DNA of 64,000 bases from Sphagnum compactum (taxonomy: Eukaryota > Bryophyta > Sphagnopsida > Sphagnales): assembly GCA_965153455.1 (NCBI GenBank), contig OZ234498.1, positions 4,526,001-4,590,000 on the forward strand. The letters run 5' to 3'. Below are positions 12,522 through 24,400 of the stretch, one piece after another. Made by a program: the position numbers and the translations under genes. The number at the start of each line of letters is the position of its first letter. The stretch's first letter is position 1. Below the pieces are notes generated by a model. The model was not told the DNA's origin. It saw nothing but the letters and a program-made list of their open reading frames with translations, and did not search any database.

Positions 12522-12548
12522 TAAACCCTAAACCCTAAACCCTAAACC
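12522..12548 (+). repeat. Telomere-like (AAACCCT) repeat
   Basis: Three to four perfect or near-perfect units of AAACCCT, the complement of the plant telomere repeat TTTAGGG. It directly precedes the hairpin row and is either an interstitial telomere-like tract or a telo-box cluster. Confidence 0.85.
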
Positions 12549-12600
12549 AACGAGAGTGGTCCACCAGGTGAGCTAGGGTTTTCAGAAATGAATTGGGACT

Positions 12601-13024
12601 GCCACTTGGATTGCCAAGTAGTCCCAGGGACACCATCTGGATTGCCAAGTGGCAAGATGACCAGATTTTCTGGAATGGTTTAAATGACTGCAGAGATGCC
12701 ACCTGGATATTTGCAGTTGGCACAGGTGACCAGATTGGTTTACATCACTCGGGACGCCACCTGGATTGCCAAGTGGCACATTGATCAGTTTCCTTACAGT
12801 GGCTGAAATGATTCAGGGATGCCACCTGGATTATTTTTGCCAAGGTGGGTACGAGGTGACTAGATCTCTTAGAATGGTTTTAAATGACTCCGGCATGCCA
12901 CCTGGATTTTTCACATGGCACATGGTGAGTGGGATTCAAATGGAATGCCAGGTGGCCAAGGTGACGAGGCAATGCCTATTAGATGTGGTAAGGAGTCAAG
13001 AAGCCACCTGGACTGCCAAGTGGC
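12601..13024. repeat. Row of imperfect hairpin repeats
   Basis: The core is an inverted repeat with 9-base arms, GCCACCTGG and CCAAGTGGC, around a 4-base ATTG or ACTG loop. Clear copies lie at 12601-12622, 12756-12777 and 13003-13024. Looser copies lie near 12631-12653, 12698-12723, 12821-12848, 12897-12920 and 12944-12960. Between copies, the words TGACCAGATT and AATGGTTTAAATGACT recur, so the whole unit was duplicated and has diverged. Spacing is irregular (about 35-105 bases). This is not a CRISPR array: there are no cas genes and the spacers are themselves repeats. Confidence 0.7.
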
Positions 13025-15074
13025 TTGCTTTTTCTGAAGAAGAGAAATTGCTGACCAAAGACCCACAGGGCCTGCATTCTGCAATGTGTGCAACCACAAT
13101 TTTGCAAGTAGCAGTAACTGTACATCATGAATATCTGAGAGAGAGAAAAAAGCAAAAACCCACATTCATTGAGAGAGAGAGAGAGATGGAGATTGAGAGA
13201 TTTGAGAGGGAGCAATCTTGAACTATATCCATGCAAGAGAGCTCCAAGACAAAATAGCTGCTAGAGACACATCTGTAAAAGAGAAGGTTCTTGTTTGACA
13301 GCTCTTGGAATTGCAGAGTTGTGGATGGAACATAGCTTAGTTGCAGAGGATCTGGAGTTAACCCATCTGAAGACTGAGAATCGAAATCATGGGGTTGAAG
13401 ACATCACTACATCGGTTCTATAAGGCTGGAGAACATATAATATTACACAGCTCTATGAGAGAAAGACACAGAGAGACAGAGAGAGATCAAACCATATTGA
13501 TGCAAGAGACGAGTAGAAGATAGCTACCAGAAATCTGTGATAGAGCTAGAGAGAAGAAGTGGGCAGTGGGCAGAAGGATTCAAATTTGCAGCTGATTGTA
13601 GGATATGGTCTGACCAATGAGTGGGATGCAGCAGTCAATGTTGTTGATGTCAATGACTGTCACAGGGAGAGTGTGAAGTGTGTTTCTAGCGTAAAGCCTT
13701 TGTAAATGTGGCATATATATGGCCTTGAGGATGAATCCCAGCTTGTTGCTGATAAAGTACCAAGTGCAAGCTCATACTCTTGCAGTTGTGCCCATTTTGA
13801 GGATTCTCACCTGGATGGGGTGAACCTTTTTTGCATCAAAATGCCTGATAACAAGTCTCTAGATTGAGACATTTTGGAGGTTCAGGAGCTCCTCCTCACT
13901 GACTGAGAGGTCTACCAATGCTTCATTTTTGCCAGCTTCATTCTCAGCTGATCGACCATGTGAGGAGTAGCTATGCGAGCTTCAGAATCCAATAAATTTA
14001 TGGATACAGAAGAGAAAAGCCTGGATAGATGCAAGAAAAAACAACCTTCAAAAGTTGAGAACTTGGGATCAACTAGTTCTTCAAGTTTGACACAAGAATT
14101 ATTAGTCTGCTGCTGCTGCTGAAAACATATTGCTTTGAATGTTGTTGGGTGTTTCAGTGAAACCCAATTTGCAGCAACTGGGTGTCCCATGATCATTGCT
14201 GAATTGCAGTCTCTGAAGTTTGTGTCTGATTCTTAAAAAGAGATTTGAGGTAAAAATTTTGTTGAAAACTTGAGAGTTCGATGTGTAGGTAAAGAAGATT
14301 GTAATACCTTTGCAGCTTCAGCATCATTTAGTTTAGGCTATGGAGACAAAACACCCTCCAAAAACTCAACATTCTGGGTTAACCACTAACCACCATTTAG
14401 GTACCAACTACCATCAACTGTGTGAGTGCCCTTCCCTCGAGAGAACGCACTCATATGGGAACCTCCCCCTCCAACTTGTATATACATACTTTAGTTTTTG
14501 ATCTACCCTCCAATTTGCTAAGCCCCCCCCCAATTGTAGGAGGGCATTAAATCAGCAATGGGTACACTCACAACTTTTTCTTTTTCTTTTTAAATTTTTT
14601 TTAAAGGAGCCATATTGATTGGCCCATCAACAATTTTTGGGGAACATTGGACATTCCCCCAATAGAAGGACCTCTCATTGGACCCTCGGTTTGCAAAATA
14701 GGAAGCATATGTACTCTCCTAGAGTTCTCTTTTTCACTTCATATCAATGGGAGTTGAGCTTTGGGCAAAACCATATAGGATAAAACCACGGTGCTATTGG
14801 GAACATCTTCGGGAACTTATTTGGAACTCTTTGGGAACAAGAGAACCCACCCCCCCCCTCCCCCCCCAAAGAAAAAAACTGGACCGTTCATGAATGAAAA
14901 ATAAAAAATCAGACCACGAAATCCAGCAATTTGATTGGCCTATAACATTTTTTCTGCTCACCCAGACACAAGGATATTCAACACCTCAAAAAAGGATACA
15001 GTAAGTGAAAGACCGTTTATTATCACCAAGTAAGATAGAGAAAAATTCAAACAACCCAAACTGTAATGGTTTGC
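13025..15074. other. Upstream region of GPAT, no gene seen
   Basis: GA-rich tracts occur at about 13136-13210 and 13460-13490. Each is followed by similar words (ATGCAAGAGA, then a GATAGCTA/AATAGCTG block), which suggests a diverged duplication. Long C runs lie at 14523-14531 and 14850-14868. No coding frame is recognised. Confidence 0.45.
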
Positions 15075-15090
15075 TTTATATATATACAAT
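15075..15090 (+). promoter_or_regulatory. Possible TATA box of GPAT
   Basis: CTTTATATATATACAA lies about 300 bases upstream of the chosen GPAT ATG. This is a good TATA match at a reasonable distance for a plant promoter plus a leader; it is inferred only from motif and position. Confidence 0.35.
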
Positions 15091-15385
15091 TATGTGTTCG
15101 TGCAATCGATATGGGTTTTACTCTTTGTTATTGGATTCTCCAAGCTCTTTTGTTTTTGTTGGATTTCCGAGTACTTCCAAGCTTTTACATCGCCACGACT
15201 TGTTGTTGAATTCTCCAAATTTTGTTGTTCTTGTTGTTTGATTTGTGAGTGATTTTCTAAGTTTTTATTTTCCCCCCGTTGCAATGATTTTTTTTTTAAT
15301 TTTCTAAGTCTTGGTTGTCGTCAAGGTAATTCTTCGTCGTTGTTGTTGTTGTTGTTTTAAGCATTCTTCCTCGTTCGACGACATC

Positions 15386-17393
15386 ATGGTGGGGCGGAAG
15401 GAGAAAGCATGGATCAAGCGCTACGACGTGATCGCCAATTGCAGTAGCGAGAATTCTCGGTTCACGCAGACGGTGGTCACGGATCTTGACGGAAGCTTGA
15501 TGAGGGGACGAAGCTCATTTCCTTATTTCATGTTGCTTGCATTCGAAGGAGGCGGAATCATTCGTGCCACTTTGCTGCTGCTCCTAGCACCTTGCTGCTG
15601 GTTCTTGTACCACTGTGTCTCAGAGGAAGCAGGAATCCGTCTCCTCATCTTCGTTTCTTGCGTGGGTCTACGGGAGAAAGAGATTCAGTCGGTAGCAAGA
15701 GCTGTACTACCCAAATTCTACAGTGAAGATGTGCACTCGGAGACATGGCGTGTGGTTTCTTCCTTCGGCAAGCGATACCTCTTGACTGCAACTCCTCGCA
15801 TCATGGTGGAGCCCTTTGCCGTGACTTATCTGGGAGTTGACAAGGTGTTGGGCACTGAGCTGCATGTTACCAAAAGCGGTATCGCCACTGGCTTGTTGAT
15901 GTCTCCTGGAGTGCTGCTCGGGAAGAAGAAGGCAGCTGCCTTGCGGTGTGAGTTCGGAGACACCACGATGCCCGACGTCGGTATCGGTGACCGTCTCAGC
16001 GACTATCCGTTTTTGTCCTTGTGTAAGGTGAGCTCTACAGCAAGAAAAGACCCTTGAGGATCCGTCTGAATTCCTCACGTCTTTGATCCTTCTTGCATTC
16101 ACAATGTATGGCTTCTGATCTGCTCGTAACCCACAAGCTCAAGAGCTTCTTGCATTCGCAATCTATGGCTTCTGATCTGCTTGGAATCCACAAGCTCAAG
16201 AGCTTCTTGCATTCGCAATCTATGGCTTCTGGTCTGCAGAAGCGAGATCAAGAACCTTACGCCTTCGATCTAAGTTCAGTGGGTGTGTTGCAGGAGGGTT
16301 ACATTGTTCCTCCAGACAAGCATGCAAAGGCTGCGTCGAAGAACAAGCTTCTGAAGCCGGTAATATTCCATGACGGTCGTTTGGTGCAAAGACCGACGCC
16401 GCTGGTGGCGCTCTTCACACTCCTGTGGCTTCCCATCGGATTCGTACTGTCATTCGTGCGCATGATCGTCGGGGTTCTGGCACCCACAAAGACACTTCGA
16501 CCCATCTTCCGAGTTTTGGGTGTGTCTGTGATCGTCAAGGGGACACCGCCAGCTGCTGTGAAGGAAGACGGAAAGGGTATTCTCTTTGTGTGCACTCATC
16601 GCACGGTGCTTGACCCTTTGTTCCTGGCAATCGCACTGAACCGCGTGGTGCCCGCTGCCACCTACAGCATCAGTCGCTTGGCGGAGATCTTGTCGCCGAT
16701 CGTGACTGTGCGACTGACACGGAACCGGCAGAGAGATGCAGCCAAGATGAAATCCTTATTGGAAGAAGGAGAGTTGGTCGTTTGCCCCGAAGGTACCACC
16801 TGTCGGGAGCCTTTCCTTTTGCGATTCAGCGCTTTGTTTGCTGAGCTATCCGAGCACATTGTGCCGGTGGCCATAACCACTCGGATGGACATGTTTTATG
16901 CCAATTCTGCGCGTGGACGGAAGTGGGTGGACCCATTGTTTTTCTTCATGAATTCCAAGCCTGTATATGAGGTAGGTTTGCTTCCAGGCAAATCCTTGTA
17001 GACTTGTCTGTTGTTTTGCATATGGGTTTAGGGTTTTACAACAGACGTCCTTCTTTCAACCAGGATTTTAAGTCATGCAATTGCCCTGATTTTCTTTTGG
17101 AGGATCCGATCATGAAAGTTCTGCATCATCTAGTACACATGATTGATGATGGAGAAATTCGCATTGGAATTTCAATGAGCCTGCAGATCACGTTTCTCGA
17201 TGTATTGCCAAAGGAGATGACCTGTGCTGGTGGCATGGACCCCATCGATGTGGCCAACAATATGCAAAAGCTACTGGCAGGATCCCTGGGCTTTGAGTGC
17301 ACCCATTTGACACGGAAAGAGAAATACATGGATCTCTGTGGGAGTGATGGCTCTGTCTCCATGTCATCCTCCTCCTCGTCACATAGAAGCTAG
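15386..17393 (+). CDS. GPAT: sn-2 glycerol-3-phosphate acyltransferase, GPAT4/6/8 (cutin) type
   Basis: Exons 15386-16027, 16294-16971 and 17187-17393 are joined by GT-AG introns, all phase 0, giving 508 aa, the usual family length. Family members move an acyl group to the sn-2 position of glycerol-3-phosphate at the ER for cutin monomers; active GPAT4/6/8 members also dephosphorylate the product. Seen here: an N-terminal HAD-phosphatase motif DLDGS (D33, D35), conserved RGRSSFPYFML, and phosphatase motif GDRLSD (about 201-206). Membrane segments lie near 58-85 and 250-275. The acyltransferase part has HRTVLD (H316, D321), PEGTTCREPFLLRF (about 379-392) and the PVAITTRMDMFY block. The D-x-D-G-S and GDRxxD motifs argue for a phosphatase-competent GPAT4/6/8 member rather than GPAT5/7. 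The ATG at 15386 was chosen because MVGRK...W directly precedes the conserved start; upstream codons in frame lack an ATG. Confidence 0.93.
16095..16242 (+). repeat. 57-base tandem repeat inside GPAT intron 1
   Basis: Two full units (16095-16151, 16152-16208) and a partial third (16209-16242) start GCATTC and contain TATGGCTTCTGATCTGCT and CACAAGCTCAAGAGCTTCTT. The 57-base length is 19 codons. The frame through the repeats is open and runs in frame into exon 2, encoding repeats of the type HSQSMASDLL..HKLKSFL. Confidence 0.9.
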
Positions 17394-20271
17394 ACTTGCA
17401 ACTTTCAAAACCCATGATCTGATGGTGCCAGCAGAGGTACTTGATTGGATCAATGCTGCAAGCTATTTCAACCGATTTCAATCCTTTGCTTTTGATGACT
17501 TCAGGCTAGTATTGGATCTCACAAAATCAAGCTAGTAGATGGCTGCCATTGTACTCAGGGGTGATCAATCTTCACCTTGTTTTTCAGTTTGTTTTTTCAG
17601 TTCCTAGAAAGACAAAAGGCAAATTGTTGGAGGAAGCTGGCTGCAGACATCATATCAAACCACCCAGTCTTCTCTTCAGACACAACAGAAGAGACAAGGA
17701 TTCATCACAAAATGTGGGTGCAAAAGCTTTTGGCACATGATTGTCTGCATGTATGTAGCCTTAGTTAATCTTGGCGGTTGCATGCAGTTGGTGGTGTGCT
17801 GCACTGTGTAGAATTCCTCAGCCCTTCAACACTTTAATGGAGTTAGCTACTCAGGAATTCTGATCTGGAATTTTTGTGGAGAGGTTCACAACAACACACA
17901 GCCCACACTCATCTTTTAAATGCAAAGACAAACGTTTTGGTACACCAGCCACCATGTGAAACCATTCACAATCTAGATATATATACAGCAGAAGTGCGGG
18001 ATGTGTAACCAAATAGGAGTAATACCACTAGCACCAAGCTAACATCATATTCTCAAAGTTCAAGCTTCAACCAATTGTAGTTTGCAAAGAGTAAAAAGAA
18101 AAGGTTTTTAGGACTCACTGACCACTGTTTCACGGAGATTCAATATGCTCAAGTGTTGATTGCACAATTGTCATTGCATACAAGACTATGCTCCAGTCAC
18201 TGAGTATGTCATGTATGCACTACACAACCGATTAGCATCAAGAGCACAGCTCCTGACATGAATGACGACGGTGCACTGGTGGCTGTTGGTTTCACTCTGG
18301 CCTAGTAACCTTGTTGAATACAACTTAGCTTTCAAGAATGATACTTTCCTCCAAACTGGACTTTTGCTACCAGAATCATCAACAACAACCACACCAGATT
18401 TGGAGAAGGAAATTACAGTTCTCAAACTTAAAAATTTACTATCCCTTGAACTTCTCTTGTAATGCATCTTCACCTCTAAAATTCACTTCTCTCACAATGC
18501 GTCTTTCTCTTAGACTTTGGAACAAGTCCAATGGGAGACGATGCACTTGTACACCACTATGGGGGCGGCGGGTATCTGAATTTTTTGATAATAGTCAGGT
18601 TAGGGTTTAAGGTTTTTCTTGAAAGAACAAGCTGGGGTTCGGGTTTATAAAAATTGGAAATTTGAAAGAAGAAGTTGGGTCCAAGTTTTTCAAATGTTGA
18701 TGAGGGGGGTGCATATGGATTTTTCGACCTTTGATAACGTTTCATTATTGGATGAAGATAATAATAGCATAATCACCCAAGTGATAATCAATAAAAAAAA
18801 TGATGCCACCACAAAACCTATAAGTTTATGAGGAGATTAACCAATTGTATTGAGAATCAAGATTGATAAGGTAGCATAAAAGAAAAGAATTTCTACAAGT
18901 TCTTTTTTTGAATGTGAATGACAACTATTTGATTAATTTGTGGTTAGACTTGTTAATTAATTAATATATAATTTTATATGATGTGGATAAAACATATATT
19001 ATCCTTTATCATATATTTCATATAATATATGAATTTTGAAAAATATGATAACTTGGGTGTACATGTTTGATCTTAAACCTTGAAAAAAAAGATCAACATC
19101 CATTCATTACCTATTCGTCTATTCACATCTAGATTATGTAATGCTTCTACAAAATGTAATTTCAAACAAATGTATCTATTTTTCTAAAATAAAAATGGAA
19201 TAATATGACATAGGCAATCAATAATATTAGAGGACTGACAATGGTGAATTCTGCTAAGAATTTTTTAACAAAAAAAATTAATTTTAAAAGGATTATTAAA
19301 GTCCTCCAATCTTGTGAAAGGTGCACAAAATTAAGATGAATACCAAGGACAAAAAATCTCCTTGCAAAAATATGAAAATATTACACCTTTAAAATTACAT
19401 TAAAAGAGAAGAATCCGCATATATTGTAGATCCTTAAATATAATTTTGAATTTTTAAAATAAGAAAAAATTATAATGGCGACAAATTATGGTGAAATCTG
19501 CGCTAAATAATTAATAAATAAATGATAATTTGTGAACATTCATTGATTATGTTAAATGGTATTGTTTGGACTCCAACATGGATACTAATTTGGACTAATA
19601 CAACATATAGTCAAACATGTAGATAATCTATTAAAGAAAAATTACTTTAACCATAATGTAAAACAAATGATTTATGTAGTTAATTATGCTAAAAAATATG
19701 CTTACATACTTTTAATTTTTAACTATATATAATCAAAAAAATTCAAATCTGGTAACTCAAATTAATATTAAACATAAATTTTTACCACAAAATTTTTTAA
19801 ATATTTTAAAATTAATTTCTTATTAATTTTTTCAAAAAATCAACATTTTTGCAATATGTCATTTTCAATCATCTAAAATTTAAAAATCCTACATAATAAT
19901 TTTAAAAAAATTATTAATCACATTTATTAATATAATACAATCGAAATATATTGCCATTTATGTATCCACCGACTTGTTGTTCACAAGTGTTTTTATTTGT
20001 TCTTATGTAGATTCAAGTGGGAGATCTTCCTCTCCTTCGCCACATGAGTCCTACATTTATTTGAGATGAAATTTGCAAGTCAAATAAGAAGGAAAAGAAA
20101 ATGATGATAATGTGCAATTTTTGATTAATTAATTGAACCTTTAAAATCAATCAAATATATCAAAAATACCCCAAAAAACACTTCCATGGTTATAACTAAA
20201 TGTGTCCATGGGGTGCTTATGTGCAAAGATAATAAACATTAATATGTAGAAATAATGAAGGAATTGTGTGA

Positions 20272-20309
<38 letters not shown>

Positions 20310-21468
20310 TATCAAATATTCCATAAGCAAAAAAATTTCATACACATAAACTTTTGAACCTAGTCACTTTTTTTTTTTTTTTTAATTATTTTTCAAATAC
20401 ACCACTATTATATGATTTTAGTGTAACTAATATTTTCATGAACAAAATTAGTGAATTTCACATTAATAAAAAAATTTAATTGCAATATTTTGAAAATATA
20501 AACAGTTCGTAGATTATATATTTATGTTTTGTATAAATTAATAACCTTTTTCCAATAATAATTAATTCTGAATCATTATAAAACTATTGGGAAAATCATC
20601 TTGTAAATGGTAGCCATGTTGGGAAATGGTTGTAGCTAGAAATTAGATTTCATTTAATCCTATTAAGTATGTGTCTGTTGAACTATTTGTGGGTTCGTAT
20701 TGTGTATGCACAAATTTTCATCCTGAAGAGCTTGCCTGCAGTCTGCAATCATTTTGAAGTATTCATAACTGCGACTCCAATTGCCGCCAATTCAGAGATG
20801 CTGTTTTGACACTCAAACTACAGTAATGTAAAAGGGTTTGAGTTTCAAGAAAATTGAGAATGTGATGCCTTAGAGCTTGACTTCAGATTTTTGCCTATGG
20901 TACTCAAATCAAGATAAATTCAGATGCAGATATCACTGCATGACTTTTCAAAGGACTAAACAATAATTATACAATCCACCCACCTCTAAAAATTTGAAAA
21001 CCGCATGCCAAAACAAGAAAGATATACCCATATCCCCTGCCTTCAAAAACATTTATTGAAGGGGTGCTCTTCAGACTCTCTTTCTTCCAACTTGTCGCAC
21101 TCGTTCACCTTCACAATATTAACATTGAATGCCAAAGTCACACTGAAATAACTTGTCAAGCCCCGTCACAGGCCTGAGGCACAAAATGATCATGCAGGAC
21201 AATCCAGGGCGCATGCTGTGCCGATGAATAGTTCCACCTTGGAACCATCACATCAGCCCTTTGTATTTTTTGGATTGTAATGTTCAATCAATTTTACTTG
21301 CAGGCAATCCTATTTTCGGCTTGCAATGTTTAATCAATGTTTTCTCTATAGTCATATTGGTACAATACTGGACAGTGAAGTTTCAGAAGCAATTCTACTT
21401 TGCAAGAATTGGTAATCACAAGTGATTGTGGAAAGTGAACTACCTCTATCTATGACAGGAACAAAAGG
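17394..21468. other. AT-rich intergenic DNA
   Basis: The first few hundred bases are probably the GPAT 3' untranslated region. From about 18.8 to 20.7 kb the DNA is extremely AT-rich, without a gene. An (AT)n microsatellite lies at 20276-20306 and a T run near 20369-20383. The end of this stretch likely includes the ABC1K 3' untranslated region on the minus strand. Confidence 0.5.
20276..20306. repeat. (AT)n microsatellite
   Basis: An uninterrupted alternating TA tract of about 31 bases in AT-rich intergenic DNA. Confidence 0.95.
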
Positions 21469-24400
21469 TTAGGGCTCCTTTTCCTGGTCCTCTCTCAATA
21501 GGACCTTGAGAGCACGGGCACCCATTCGAGTAAGCAAGCCCCTACCAATATCATTCAACATGTCTGAAAGCCCAGGTGATTCTATTAGGCGTTGCATTTC
21601 AGGAATTGTACGACTGACTTGTAGTCGTGTTTGATCAACCTGCTGCCTCACTCCTTCAATCCTTGCTTGAATTGAGGTTACCATCTCAGCAGCTGCATCC
21701 CACGGTGCTGCTCCTCTCCTAGGTGCCTCTTCTTCCAACACCGGTTCAGTGGCTGAAGACAGAGCTGCATTTCCCCCTATATCTTGTAATAAGAGGGCAC
21801 GTTGTAAAGCTCTTCTTTCAGCTGACTTTATGGGGAGAGCTTGATCCAAGAAAGCTTCAGCTTCCTCTCGTGTCATACGAAGAATCCCGTGAAGGGAGGC
21901 AGCCACTGTTCGTGTTGCACTCAACCCAACTGCTTCAATTATTGGAACGAGATCGTTGACAAGAGCTCCACGAACCCCATATGCCTGGATGTAATCCAAA
22001 GACTTGACATTTGTTGCAAATAATGACTACAGAAAATGGGCATTTAACAATCAAAAAATCACTTGCAAATCTATGAATAGTCTACACCAACTCTCAAAAT
22101 CCAAACTTAGAGACTCACCTGCTGTTCTGAGACAAGCCAATGCAAAAAGGACCACAGCTGCTCTTCTTTAATGCCTCCCACTTTGCGCCCTTCTTTAACT
22201 AGACCTTCTAATCGAGTCCATCTGGTCAGGCACCCAACACCGAAAAAAATAAAATTTCTGTTCCCAAGAGTGGTGTTTTACAGAAGGCAGTGAACTAGGG
22301 AAAACATGGGATCACCTGAATGAGCCATCTTTGATCAGAAACTCCTCCAGAGCAGAGCGAAGTTCTTCAGCTTCATCCGTTAGTAAACGCTTTGCAATGT
22401 ATGGGTATGCCCTTGCTATCAACTGCAATTCTCCAGACCAGAACTAAAACTATCAGCGTACCAACTAGCAGTAATGCATATCACTTGCCAACAATGTTGG
22501 AGCAAAAATTGTGGCAAACAGCAGCAACAGATGTTATTGTGACAGTCACTTCCACTGTGGAGACCTGTGCTGTTTAAAGCACAAAGTATGTTCCAACAAT
22601 TGTTCCACAACAATGCAGGCATTAAAAAATTCAGACAAATAAATGATCACAAAGACACAACTGGCTGAAAATACAACAGACAATTCTGCCCCTGACTACT
22701 TGGGAGACTGTGTCCTTCAATATATTTGGCCTTGAGAAGACATGCAGACTAAAACCCAAACTGCTTCTATGACTATTCCTGGCATTATAGTGCAAACTGG
22801 AGTGCAGTGTTCTGTCTGGAGCATTACAATTCAGGAAAGTGGAGGTATGAAACAATGGTATGAGAATTCTAAAAAGGGTTGAACACACAGACCTTGTATT
22901 TAGGATCTGATCGCATGGCAATGCCCTCCAAAACTGTGAGTGAGCGTGCAATTAAGGCATAGTATGCAGGCACCTGGAATGGGAAGCGGTACAGCACTTC
23001 ACCCAAACCATCTATAATTGACTGCATACAACAACTCAAAGCATTAGAAATAGACAAAGAATTGAGGTGCTAATTTACACAGCCGACTCAGTGATAATAA
23101 CAGGTGTTCTGTGTGATGTCTGCTAGATCCGTCAAACCATAAAGAGTCAGTCAGTCCATGGAGGAGTGTAGAGGCAAAACTGACCTTCAGATTGAGCTCA
23201 GAAACAGACTTATTCAGCATGTCATCAAAAAAATTTGCTAATACAGGCACAAGTGGTGCAACATTCACAGTCTGTCACACCCACATAATGTGCACCACCC
23301 CACAAGTGTCATTGTTATAAGTGTATATCCTGTTGTTTGCCAGTCAACATATGTATCAATGTCCTGGGTGAAGAAACAAACTGCACAGTTTTACACAAGA
23401 AAGGACCTGTGGCAAAAGGCTCGTCTGACACTTAAAACTGGCTTGGAATGGCTTGGAAGAACTAAGTTCTCAATAAGAAAAATTCTGGAAGTTCTCAGCT
23501 TTTGCATACTGTGGAAAAGAGCTTGAAATTCACAAATGCCACTAAGTTCCAAGTTAAAAGACTTCTGACAGTGCACATGATACCGGTTGAAGGAAACCCA
23601 GCTTGTAGTAGTCACGGGCCATTGCACCATACTCTCGATTCACCAAGTGCACAACATGAGCCATGATTCCATATCTGTCAGGTTCACAAGTTCCTTATGA
23701 CAATGCTTAAAGATTTGCATGTAATTGTCAGGCAACATTTCTGTCATCAATCTGAGCACTTCCCCCTCATGTACTACACAAAAGCATATATCCTCTGTTG
23801 AAGTGAAAAAAAAAGGTAAACAAACAGCAAAAGACTAGAGTTGGAGAAAACCTTGCAGAAAGTGGAGCTTCACTCATCATTCCAAAGTCAAGGTAGACAA
23901 GGTCGCCTGCTTGAGTTGCAAGAAGGTTGCCTGGGTGTGGATCCGCATGGAAGTACCCTGTAGACATTGCCATAGTATTTACAGGAAAACCCAATGCAGC
24001 ACACATAAAGAACAAGGGACTAAACAAGAGCTTGGAGAACAATATAACAGGCACAGTAATGTACAGAGTTGGAGCCAACTCAACTAACCATGCTCTAGGA
24101 GCTGGCGCATTGTGCAGTCTACTCCAAGATCTACAAAATCCACGGCTTTCAAACCATAACTGTGAAGCCCGCGCTCATCTGTAAGTTTTACTCCTTCTAT
24201 CCATTCCATTGTAAGCACCCTTCGTGTGCTGCACACAGATGATACATTATCATCATCATCTTCTATTAAGGCTTGAATCTATCCTGATTGGTATCATTGC
24301 AGTGCAGCACAAGTATTGTGCAATTCAAGCATTGAAGTGTGAGCTCATAGCAATGACAGATGAAGCTTCATGAAATGCCAAAGCATACTAGAGTGCATTG

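Noticed and set aside
12601-13024. CRISPR-like array
   Set aside because: Repeats are palindromic but vary in sequence and spacing, the spacers are also repeats, and the host is a plant without cas genes.
12766-13221. A 151-codon open frame over the hairpin row
   Set aside because: It starts on a non-ATG codon inside a repeat, contains low-complexity repeat translation, and resembles no protein. It is a by-product of the repeat structure.
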